Positions 47,264 to 55,053 of a stretch of DNA of 64,000 nt are shown piece by piece. The notes beneath the pieces were generated by a model. It saw nothing but the letters and a program-made list of their open reading frames with translations, ran no database searches and was not told the DNA's origin. A program made the position numbers and the translations under genes. This DNA is from Gracilinema caldarium. GTDB lineage: Bacteria; Spirochaetota; Spirochaetia; Treponematales; Breznakiellaceae. Where the stretch lies: contig NZ_JAJUHW010000005.1 of NCBI RefSeq assembly GCF_029265695.1, positions 51,355 to 115,354 on the forward strand, read 5' to 3'. Numbering within the stretch: position 1 is the stretch's first letter; each line of letters starts with the position of its first letter.

Positions 47264-48328
47264 TTAGGTTCGTGCAAACCGTATCATGATTATTCCCGCT
47301 AACAAGAAAATAAAAACCGGGGCCCAGGCGCCAGCCATAGGAGGAATATAGGAAAGCTTTGCAAGCATGGTGGCTATCATTTGGGCAACATAATAAATGA
47401 CCGCAGAGATAAGACTAGAAAGAAGACTCATTAAAAGTACATTTTTCTTAAAATATCCACCTAGAGATAGGGAGAGTAGAATAACTACTAAAGGAGTAAC
47501 CGCAAAGGCGTACCGTTTATACAAATCGGTAAGGGCCGCAGAAAATGGCAGCCCTGCCCGCTCTAAATCCAAAATATACAGGCGAGCTTGAGAAGCAGGT
47601 AGTTCTTCTATGTCAAGAGAACTACGGCGGAACGTTTCTGGTTTTTCTATAAAATGCATCTCTTCTGGCAATACAGAGGCGGTAAAAATGTCTCCATCCC
47701 AATGGTACATAAGCGGATTTTCAAGGCCCCATTCACTACCATTCCACACAGCTTTTCTGGATCGGATAAGACGCAGGAGCTCACCTTCCGCATTTCGTTC
47801 AATAATAGTAAGTCCATTCAGGCTCTTTTCATCATCATTATAAAAGTCAACAATATACAAAAGGCGACCTTCGTCGGTTTTAAACACCACATCCGAATTG
47901 CTTGCACTGGCCTGCTGGTGAAGTAAGATTCGAGAAAGGGCTTTTTTTGCTTTTAGGGTAGGCAAAACAATGGAGTCCTCAAAAAAGAAAGATGCAATGG
48001 AGAGAAAGACTCCCAAGATTAAAACCGGAATAGCTGCATTCCAAAGGGGTATTCCGGAAGTAAAAATGATAACTAATTCGTTTTTTGAATATAGGTCTCC
48101 GAATGCGTAGGCTATAGAAAACAAAAGGGAAATCGGCAGCGCATAAGAAATACATTTTGGAATATATAAAAGCACAACCATTCCTATCGAGGCGATTGAG
48201 GTTTCATAAGACAGATACTTCCAGAGATTGGCAAAAAGGTCGATGAGAGACAGAAGCAGCACAAAGAAAAAAAGAGCCGCAAAAAAAAGTGGTATAACTT
48301 GCCGCATAATGTATCGATGGAGAATCAT
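47264..48328 (-). CDS. lptG: LptF/LptG-family permease
   Basis: A 354-residue YjgP/YjgQ permease with membrane helices near the N-terminus (about 13-32, 60-80, 100-120), a periplasmic beta-jellyroll and three C-terminal helices. In LPS-making bacteria LptF and LptG with LptB extract lipopolysaccharide from the inner membrane; treponemes lack classical LPS, so another glycolipid may be moved. The ATG at 48328 overlaps the lptF stop by 4 bases; a longer in-frame reading lies inside lptF and is rejected. Which of the pair is F or G is assigned by gene order. Confidence 0.88.
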   Translation of the reverse strand: MILHRYIMRQVIPLFFAALFFFVLLLSLIDLFANLWKYLSYETSIASIGMVVLLYIPKCISYALPISLLFSIAYAFGDLYSKNELVIIFTSGIPLWNAAIPVLILGVFLSIASFFFEDSIVLPTLKAKKALSRILLHQQASASNSDVVFKTDEGRLLYIVDFYNDDEKSLNGLTIIERNAEGELLRLIRSRKAVWNGSEWGLENPLMYHWDGDIFTASVLPEEMHFIEKPETFRRSSLDIEELPASQARLYILDLERAGLPFSAALTDLYKRYAFAVTPLVVILLSLSLGGYFKKNVLLMSLLSSLISAVIYYVAQMIATMLAKLSYIPPMAGAWAPVFIFLLAGIIMIRFART

Positions 48329-49602
48329 CGTCGTATACGCTCCAGGCCCAACAAGCCGCCAATAGTTATTGCCATAATGTTTGGGAGCCACATGGCCCAA
48401 AAGGGAGAATACCCCAAGCGGCTGCCTATCGTTTGGCCACCAATGAGAAGGGCCCAATACAATACCGCAATGAACAAACCAAAACCGAATCCGACGGTTT
48501 GACCGCTTTTCCGCGCAAAGAGCCCCAGGGGAATCGCAAGAAATACAAATGACAGAGCTCCAAAAGGAATTGAAAACTTTTTATAAAATTCCAGCTTATA
48601 CATTTTGAGATTCCGGTCTTCCGCCATATCCCGTAAGCTTTTTACCTCATTACCAAGACCGGAAAGCTGCTGGGTAACCCTATTTTGATCAAACGGATAG
48701 CCAGAATACATTCGCAGCGTACTTTCCAACTTTAATGCCTGTTCAAACAGGGCTTGTCTTTTTGCATCAACCCTCATATCCACCGCATTTTGTTTTTTTC
48801 GTATTTCCTTCCAGACATCGGCTGAACTCATTTCCCGTGGGCCCAGGGTTCCAAACACCTGACTTATATTGGACTGGGAAATTGAATATTGCAGCACCTT
48901 TGAACGGGCATAGTCATAATCCAGACGGTTGCTATCCTTAAAGGTTTGCATAAAAGCGTCGTACAAATTGATAGACAGCACCGTTTGATCCTTATCAGAC
49001 AAAAGCTCCGTATGTTTAGCGCTTATGATTCTTCGTTCTCCGTCCCCCGTTCTATCTACAATAATGACATTATCTATAGCCTTACCGGAAGCCTGGCCGG
49101 TTATTATCATAGTATCCTTATACCGCTTGACCGTGTTGGATTCAAGCTCAAGGGCAGGACTGGCAATCAGAATCTTTCGATATAATTTACCGAATTCAAG
49201 TGTTCCCATAGGGAGCAATATGTCATTGGCTACAAAAGACACCAATGAAATTAGTATTCCCAACACAATAATTGGCAAATATATCATTTTGTATGAAAAA
49301 CCGGATGACAGTAGCACCAGTACCTCATTATCTGAAGAAAGGCGCCCCACGGCCATTAGAATTCCAACGAGAGATGCAAAGGGAGCAGCCATGGCAACGA
49401 TAGCCGGCAATGAATACAGCAACAGTAACATGACCTGGTTAAAAGGGACCCGTTTAGAAAGTATTTCCTCTGCCATGAGGAGCAACTGATTGATAAAAAA
49501 AATAAAAAAGAAAAAGAGAAAGGCTACAAAAAAGGAAAAAGCAGCTTCTGAGAATATGTAGCAAAACAAGGTAAGAGAAAAACCGCGGTCGTTTCGGGTC
49601 AT
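48325..49602 (-). CDS. lptF: LptF/LptG-family permease
   Basis: A 425-residue YjgP/YjgQ permease with the same plan as its neighbour: helices at residues about 12-35, 60-80 and 98-120, a periplasmic domain (about 130-310) and three helices at the end. GASLVGILMA-like and FIFFINQLLLMAE segments fit the family. It starts 9 bases after the M16 peptidase gene. The lptB, lptC and lptA genes are not in this window. Confidence 0.88.
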   Translation of the reverse strand: MTRNDRGFSLTLFCYIFSEAAFSFFVAFLFFFFIFFINQLLLMAEEILSKRVPFNQVMLLLLYSLPAIVAMAAPFASLVGILMAVGRLSSDNEVLVLLSSGFSYKMIYLPIIVLGILISLVSFVANDILLPMGTLEFGKLYRKILIASPALELESNTVKRYKDTMIITGQASGKAIDNVIIVDRTGDGERRIISAKHTELLSDKDQTVLSINLYDAFMQTFKDSNRLDYDYARSKVLQYSISQSNISQVFGTLGPREMSSADVWKEIRKKQNAVDMRVDAKRQALFEQALKLESTLRMYSGYPFDQNRVTQQLSGLGNEVKSLRDMAEDRNLKMYKLEFYKKFSIPFGALSFVFLAIPLGLFARKSGQTVGFGFGLFIAVLYWALLIGGQTIGSRLGYSPFWAMWLPNIMAITIGGLLGLERIRR

Positions 49603-49611
49603 AGAATTATC

Positions 49612-50907
49612 TTAACGCGATTGTATGATCTGCTCAAGCTGGCGGGAAAACCGTTTTTCCGCTTTTTTAGGTCCCGCGCCAAAAAGAATCGGTTCATTCT
49701 GTATAAAAAGACCGATACTTTCTTGCACATCAGATACACTGATATCATGTATTTTTTTTATTGATTCTCTGCAGTCTATAATGGTGCTCTTATATAGGGC
49801 TTGTCTTGCCAAGCGTCTCATCCGGAATTCTACATCCTGGGCCGCAATGGTAATCATACCTGCCAGATGTGACTTGGCATTATGGATTTCTTCTTCTGAA
49901 AAACCCTTGGCGGCTAGTTTTTGCATTTCTTCATGAATTCCTACAAGCAGCTTTTCTGCATGGTTTACCGAACAGGTTCCAAAAATAGAAAAGAGTGAAC
50001 AATCTCTAAAAAGATTCGGGCTGCTATAGATGGTATAACAGATGCCTAATTCTTCACGGAGCTTTTGGAATAAACGGGATCCCATGGCGTCCCCAATAGC
50101 TGCATTTGCTATTTCTAAGGCGTAGTAAGTTTTTTCATCAATATGCCGAGGCCCGGGGAAGGCATAGAAGACCTGAACATACTGGGAGGACAGGGTTTTG
50201 TATGTAAGACCATTTTTACTAGGTAATAGCGGTGCTTCGCAAGAAGCAGGGGTATGGGGGTGAATAGTGCTTTTACTCTTTTTCTTTGCATCTATTAAAG
50301 GCTCAAAAGCTTTAAGCACCTGGTCAGGATCTATACCGCCCGCAACGGTTATAAGATCAGGCTTACCCATGAACTGTTCAGTATAAAATGTATAAACCTG
50401 ATCCCGTGTTTTTGTTTTTATATCCTCCAGGGTACCCCCAATAGGGCGAGCGAGTGGATGAGTTCCCCAATATCGGAGAGCAAATGCGTCAGCCGCAAGT
50501 TCTTCTACATCATCGAGTGTAGAAGCAATTTCATTCTCGATGACCACCAGTTCCCGGCTAAATTCATCGGGATCAAAACGTGCGGATGTTACAAGATCGG
50601 TAAGAATACGGGCCGTTTCTGCAAAACCACTGACTGGAATTGTCGCATGGAGACCCATGGTTTCCCGTTCGGTAAATGCATTGACAAGGCCGCCCATAGA
50701 ATCAAAACGTCGGGCAATTTGGGAAGCCGTAAGCTCATCGGTTCCCTTAAAAAGCATGTGCTCAATAATATGGGTTGCACCGGACAGGTCTTCATCCTCA
50801 TCTCGGGAACCGCGGTCGTACCAGACACCAACGGCCGCAACATCCGCTGCGGCCGTTGATTCGACGAGGATCCTAAGACCCCCGTCGAGGCTTGCATCAA
50901 AAATCAA
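49612..50907 (-). CDS. M16-family zinc peptidase
   Basis: A 431-residue processing-peptidase-like metallopeptidase with the inverted zinc motif HIIEH (residues about 47-51) and the downstream glutamate region VVIENEIAS. The second, noncatalytic half ends with the typical RLFQKLREELGICYTIYSS segment. The start is the TTG at 50907 with GGAG 7 bases upstream; it begins 1 base after the pnp stop. The pnp-M16 pairing is common in bacteria (as in ymfG/mlpA-type genes). The substrate is unknown. Confidence 0.9.
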   Translation of the reverse strand: MIFDASLDGGLRILVESTAAADVAAVGVWYDRGSRDEDEDLSGATHIIEHMLFKGTDELTASQIARRFDSMGGLVNAFTERETMGLHATIPVSGFAETARILTDLVTSARFDPDEFSRELVVIENEIASTLDDVEELAADAFALRYWGTHPLARPIGGTLEDIKTKTRDQVYTFYTEQFMGKPDLITVAGGIDPDQVLKAFEPLIDAKKKSKSTIHPHTPASCEAPLLPSKNGLTYKTLSSQYVQVFYAFPGPRHIDEKTYYALEIANAAIGDAMGSRLFQKLREELGICYTIYSSPNLFRDCSLFSIFGTCSVNHAEKLLVGIHEEMQKLAAKGFSEEEIHNAKSHLAGMITIAAQDVEFRMRRLARQALYKSTIIDCRESIKKIHDISVSDVQESIGLFIQNEPILFGAGPKKAEKRFSRQLEQIIQSR

Positions 50908-53019
50908 TTACCCTCTCCGCCCCTGCTTGTCGCTGTCGGAGGATTCAATCGCGTCGATATAGGAAAGGTTGAGCCGGCCCATTTTGTCAATTTCCAATAA
51001 TTTAACAGGGATATGCTGTCCCTCTTTCACCACATCAGTGACGTTGGCTATTCGCTGACGAGAAAGTTTTGAAATATGACAGAGACCTTCTTTTCCGGGC
51101 AGTATTTCTACGAAAGCGCCAAATTCCATGATCCGTTTCACCACACCATCATAGATGCGGCCTACTTCGGGATCCTCTACAATACCAATCACTGCGGCAC
51201 GGGCATCTTCTGCATTTTTAGCGTTCTTTCCGTAAATAGTAACCGTTCCATCATTTTCAGTATTGATGGTTACCCCGTACTGTTCGCAGAGGGCTTTAAT
51301 AGTCTTACCGCCCGGACCAATCAGCGCACCGATTTTGTCTGTATCGATTTTCAATGAAACGATTTTTGGTGCAAATTCGCTGATCTGTTCCGTTGGCTTA
51401 TTAAGGGTCTGGTTCATTATAGAAAGAATATGGAGACGACCCCGTTTAGCCTGGTCTAGAGCCTTTCGCATGATTTCGGGACTAACTCCCGCAATCTTAA
51501 TATCCATCTGGAATCCGGTAATGCCGTCTTCTGTGCCGGCAACCTTAAAGTCCATGTCTCCCAGATGGTCCTCCTCGCCAAGAATATCGGAGAGAACCGC
51601 ATAACGGCTTCCATCGGTGATGAGGCCCATGGCTATACCAGCCACTGGTTTTTTCATGGGAACCCCCGCATGAAGCATGGAAAGGGTTCCGCCGCACACG
51701 GTAGCCATAGAAGAGGATCCGTTGGATTCGAGTATTTCAGAAACAACTCGGATCGTATAAGGGAATTCCTCTTTTAAGGGGACCATAGCCTCAAGAGAGC
51801 GTCGTGCCAGATTGCCATGTCCGATTTCACGGCGTCCCGTACCGAGCCGGCCGACTTCACCTACAGAGAAGGGAGGGAAATTGTAATGGAGGATAAAGCG
51901 TTCCCGTTTATCCCCATCGATATCGTCAAATATTTGTTCGTCAAACACGGTTCCCAAGGTTGTAACCGCCAGGGCCTGTGTTTCGCCTCTGGTAAAGAGG
52001 GCAGAACCATGGGTGCGGGGCAGAACTCCGATTTCGCAAGTTATGGGCCGAATATCCTCGGTGCCCCGGCCGTCAACCCGAATACCCCGTTCAAGGATGG
52101 AACTGCGAAGAATTTCGTATTCCATTTCCTCAAAAAGGGCGTTGAATTGCTTCAACTGTTTTTCATCGGTAAGCTGTTCAGCATATTGGGAAGCAAGTTC
52201 TTCCTTTACAGCCTTGATAGCCGCAGAACGTTCATGCTTTCCCTTTACAAAACAGGCTTCCTGCATTTTGGGATATGCCGCTGCGCGGATCGTATCCTTA
52301 TTCTGAAGAACAGTCTGGGATTCTAAAAGGGGCAGTTTTTCTTTGCCAGCCAACTCCCGCAGTTTTTCCTGCAGGTCGCAGAATTGAATAATTACCTGAT
52401 GAGCCTTTTCGAGGGCGGCAATCATTAAATCTTCGGAGACTTCTCGTCCGCCGCCTTCTACCATGGTAATGCCATCGCGGGTTCCGGCTACAACAATTTC
52501 CAAGTCAGCTTTATCAATCTGGTCATAGGTAGGATTGACAATGAGCTCATCCCCAATCGCACAAACCCGTACACCCGCAATAGGGCCGTTAAAGGGAATG
52601 TCCGACACATGGACCGCCGCTGAGGAGGCTAGAATTGCCAAAATATCAGGGGGGTTCACCTGATCCGCTGAAACGGTGGTGGGTACAACCTGAATGTCCC
52701 GGCCGAACCGCTTGTCAAAAAGGGGCCGCATGGGCCGGTCAATAAGCCGGGAGACGAGAATCTCCTTATCCTTCGGTCGGCCTTCCCTCTTAATAAAACC
52801 GCCGGGGATTTTACCCGCCGCATAGTATTTTTCGTTGTAATCTACGGTAAGGGGAACATAATCGAGGTCTTCCTCGCCGCTGCTGGATGCGCAGACCGTG
52901 GCAATAACCGCAGCCCCCGCATATTGTGCAAAAACCGCGCCATTCGCCTGTTTTGCCATTCTTCCGGTTTCAAGGATTAACTCCTCTCCGCCAATCTGCA
53001 TTGTAACTCTTTGTACCAT
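50908..53019 (-). CDS. pnp: polynucleotide phosphorylase
   Basis: A 703-residue PNPase, which degrades RNA 3' to 5' with phosphate. It has two RNase PH domains (the second with [16 protein letters not shown]), the helical linker, a KH domain ([21 protein letters not shown]) and a C-terminal S1 domain ([18 protein letters not shown]). The ATG at 53019 is preferred, with AGGA 5 bases upstream; the ATG at 53025 would overlap that site. An 18-bp hairpin lies 20 bases upstream. Confidence 0.97.
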   Translation of the reverse strand: MVQRVTMQIGGEELILETGRMAKQANGAVFAQYAGAAVIATVCASSSGEEDLDYVPLTVDYNEKYYAAGKIPGGFIKREGRPKDKEILVSRLIDRPMRPLFDKRFGRDIQVVPTTVSADQVNPPDILAILASSAAVHVSDIPFNGPIAGVRVCAIGDELIVNPTYDQIDKADLEIVVAGTRDGITMVEGGGREVSEDLMIAALEKAHQVIIQFCDLQEKLRELAGKEKLPLLESQTVLQNKDTIRAAAYPKMQEACFVKGKHERSAAIKAVKEELASQYAEQLTDEKQLKQFNALFEEMEYEILRSSILERGIRVDGRGTEDIRPITCEIGVLPRTHGSALFTRGETQALAVTTLGTVFDEQIFDDIDGDKRERFILHYNFPPFSVGEVGRLGTGRREIGHGNLARRSLEAMVPLKEEFPYTIRVVSEILESNGSSSMATVCGGTLSMLHAGVPMKKPVAGIAMGLITDGSRYAVLSDILGEEDHLGDMDFKVAGTEDGITGFQMDIKIAGVSPEIMRKALDQAKRGRLHILSIMNQTLNKPTEQISEFAPKIVSLKIDTDKIGALIGPGGKTIKALCEQYGVTINTENDGTVTIYGKNAKNAEDARAAVIGIVEDPEVGRIYDGVVKRIMEFGAFVEILPGKEGLCHISKLSRQRIANVTDVVKEGQHIPVKLLEIDKMGRLNLSYIDAIESSDSDKQGRRG

Positions 53020-53039
53020 ACACATCCTGACTTACATAT

Positions 53040-53083
53040 ATAGGGTATAAAAATAAGCAGAAATACTTATTTTTATACCCTAT
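53040..53083 (-). promoter_or_regulatory. 18-bp perfect hairpin in the pnp leader
   Basis: Arms 53040-53057 and 53066-53083 pair perfectly around an 8-base loop, 20 bases before the pnp start, with no T-run. Its position recalls the RNase III-processed stem-loop through which Escherichia coli pnp is autoregulated. Confidence 0.7.
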
Positions 53084-53124
53084 GGGTTCGGGAACATTTG
53101 AAGTGCTGATGGCCCTTCAAAGTC

Positions 53125-53185
53125 CTATTAAAAAAGCCCGGCGTCGGGAGAGCACCACGCCATGCCGACAAAACCGGGCTTTTTG
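53125..53185 (-). terminator. terminator after rpsO
   Basis: On the minus strand, AAAAAGCCCGG (53174-53184) pairs with CCGGGCTTTTT (53131-53141); an inner GTCGG/CCGAC pair extends it, and a T-rich tail follows. It begins 6 bases after the rpsO stop. Some read-through would feed pnp. Confidence 0.85.
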
Positions 53186-53190
53186 CAGCG

Positions 53191-53460
53191 TTATTTGCGG
53201 ATTCCCAATTCCTTGATTAAGGAACGGTATCCTTCCAGGTTGGTGCGCTGCATATATTTGAGCATGCGTCGGCGCTGTCCTACCAGGACCAACAGGCCCC
53301 GCTGACCTGATTTATCTTTTTTGAATTTTTTACAGTGCTCAGTCAGCTGATTGATCCGTTCGGTCAAAAGAGCAATCTGAACTTCAGTGGCTCCCGTATC
53401 TTTTTCTGATTTACCAAACTTGTTGATAATCGATACGGTATCCTGTTTTGTCAATGCCAT
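53191..53460 (-). CDS. rpsO: 30S ribosomal protein S15
   Basis: An 89-residue S15, the primary binder of the 16S central domain. TGATEVQIALLTERINQLTEHCKKFKKD and RRRMLKYMQRTNLEGYRSLIKELGIR are the family's helices. An AAGGAGA site precedes the ATG. It is followed by a strong terminator and pnp, the usual rpsO-pnp order. Confidence 0.98.
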   Translation of the reverse strand: MALTKQDTVSIINKFGKSEKDTGATEVQIALLTERINQLTEHCKKFKKDKSGQRGLLVLVGQRRRMLKYMQRTNLEGYRSLIKELGIRK

Positions 53461-53755
53461 ATACCATTCTCCTTATACAGGGATACTGTCTTTTCCTACA
53501 CGGTTTACCGGTTTTAAGGCGACACTATCCAAGCATCCGAAGACCCATGTAATAATACAGGCAACCTTTCCGGGGTTAAAGAAAAAGTTCCTTGTGTTAC
53601 TAAATGTTTCGCCCTTTCAGCGTTGCTGCCTCGACGAGGACACACAACCGTGAAACGGTGCAGTTTGTAAAAAAACTGCAGCGAAATAGCATCAGTATTG
53701 CCAGATAGTGCAGATTTCCGTAATTAACAGAAAACCGACAGATTCTTTCCCGTCT
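53461..53755 (-). promoter_or_regulatory. long rpsO leader
   Basis: About 290 bases separate the predicted rpsO transcription start (near 53749) from its ATG. I find no protein. Small hairpins can be drawn: TGCAGTTT/AAACTGCA (53659-53680), ACCGT/ACGGT and CCTCG/CGAGG next to it, and an ACAG/CTGT pair just before the ribosome-binding site. S15 autoregulates through its leader in several bacteria, so this may be such a leader. I do not recognise a known riboswitch or SRP RNA here. Confidence 0.45.
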
Positions 53756-53783
53756 AGTTTACTGAATTTTCACGAAAAGTCAA
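53756..53783 (-). promoter_or_regulatory. rpsO promoter
   Basis: Minus strand: TTGACT (53778-53783), a 16-base spacer and TAAACT (53756-53761), immediately downstream of the truB stop. Confidence 0.7.
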
Positions 53784-53787
53784 TGCG

Positions 53788-53827
53788 GATACACATGTTT
53801 GTTAAACAACCAGATACACATGTTTGT
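53788..53827. repeat. 15-base direct repeat at the truB/rpsO junction
   Basis: GATACACATGTTTGT occurs at 53788-53802 and again at 53813-53827, 25 bases apart. One copy encodes the end of TruB and the other sits between the truB stop and the rpsO -35 element. Confidence 0.8.
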
Positions 53828-54713
53828 AAGACCAGCTGTATTTACCCTTTTCTACTAAGGCCCGCAGGGTATTGTTTTTATCAAACAAACCCAAAAGACG
53901 GGTTCCTTTTGGTAATTGATAACCCTTAAGCAGAGGATTGAGGGGCTTCCCATGCAAAATATACGCCACATCAAAATCATCCAATTGCAGGGCTGGGTAC
54001 CCCATTGTATGAAATAAATCCATATTTACCGGCTTAAGAGCATCCTTTATGGCAGAAAAGCCAGCCGTTCCTCCTTCAGCCATGACGGCTGATTCGACGC
54101 TAAATGGCCCGACTCCAATACGACGAAGTTTTTCAAGGTAGGCACAGGATCCGGTCATTATTCCAATGTCCCTTGCAAGGGATCTTATATAGGTGCCCTT
54201 AGAACAATGAACCGCCACTGTTAACCTGTTGTCTTCAAATGACAGTGCTTCTATTGAATGAATAGTAATGGTCCGGGGTTCCATTTTAACATCTTCGCCC
54301 GCGCGAACCCGTTCGTATGCCCGTTTTCCATCTACATGAATAGCAGAATAAGCTGGCGGTAATTGAGATTGTATTCCAACAAAAGACTGCAAACTTTCCA
54401 TAATTCGCTCTCTTGTCGGTACCGGCTCGGTTCTTATCACATTTCCTTCAGGATCAAGGGTGTCTGTTTCCACTCCGAAGTGAATTGTCCCAATATAGGT
54501 TTTATCAAGATCATCAAAAAGGGGGACCAGCGAAGTATATTTACCGGTCAGCAAGACCAAAAGCCCTTCGGCAAACTTGTCTAAGGTGCCGGTATGGCCT
54601 ACTTTGCCAGTACCGAGGGCTTTTTTCACCTGATAGAGGGACTCAAACGAAGTAACACCACTTTTTTTATAAAACAGAAGGTAACCATCTAAATTATTGG
54701 TCACTTTCGGCAT
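53802..54713 (-). CDS. truB: tRNA pseudouridine-55 synthase
   Basis: A 303-residue TruB that makes pseudouridine 55 in the T loop of tRNAs. The catalytic Asp is in GHTGTLDKFAEGLL near residue 42; YIGTIHFGVETDTLDPEG, QLPPAYSAIHVDGKRAYE and CSKGTYIRSLARDIG follow. It overlaps rbfA by 20 bases. ribF, often found between truB and rpsO, is absent. Confidence 0.96.
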   Translation of the reverse strand: MPKVTNNLDGYLLFYKKSGVTSFESLYQVKKALGTGKVGHTGTLDKFAEGLLVLLTGKYTSLVPLFDDLDKTYIGTIHFGVETDTLDPEGNVIRTEPVPTRERIMESLQSFVGIQSQLPPAYSAIHVDGKRAYERVRAGEDVKMEPRTITIHSIEALSFEDNRLTVAVHCSKGTYIRSLARDIGIMTGSCAYLEKLRRIGVGPFSVESAVMAEGGTAGFSAIKDALKPVNMDLFHTMGYPALQLDDFDVAYILHGKPLNPLLKGYQLPKGTRLLGLFDKNNTLRALVEKGKYSWSYKHVYLVV

Positions 54714-55053
54714 TCAGATCCTCAATCTTTTTTACAATCTCAAAACCTTCTTTAAGACTATGATCCGCGTGGAAACGCAGCTTAGGGGTCTGTCTGATAT
54801 GCATGGATAGATTCAGCTGGGACTGTATAAAGCCAGCCGCACTTTGGAGCCCCTCAACACCTTTTTGTAATTTTTTCTCGCTTTCAAAGCTGGAAACATA
54901 TACATCCGCATAGGCTAAATCTCTCGATACGGATACCCTCGTTATGGAAAGGAAAGGACCAACCCGTGGGTCTTTAATCTTTCCTTCCACGATAGAGGCA
55001 CCAATTTTTTCTTGTATAAGATGATTAAGCCGCTCTAATCTAAATTCGGACAT
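54694..55053 (-). CDS. rbfA: ribosome-binding factor A
   Basis: A 119-residue KH-like protein needed for late 30S maturation and cold adaptation. The typical RLERLNHLIQEKIGASIVEG start, the DPRVGPFLSITRVSVSRDLAYADVYVS core and the LRFHADHSLKEGFEI region are present. It overlaps infB by one base and truB by 20. Confidence 0.95.
   Translation of the reverse strand: MSEFRLERLNHLIQEKIGASIVEGKIKDPRVGPFLSITRVSVSRDLAYADVYVSSFESEKKLQKGVEGLQSAAGFIQSQLNLSMHIRQTPKLRFHADHSLKEGFEIVKKIEDLNAESDQ

Noticed and set aside
48329..48457. N-terminal extension of lptG
   Set aside because: It lies within lptF; the 4-base ATGA overlap at 48325-48328 fits translational coupling.
53521..53640. SRP (4.5S) RNA in the rpsO leader
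   Set aside because: The conserved GGTCAGG and GGAAGGNAGCAGCC segments are absent on both strands.
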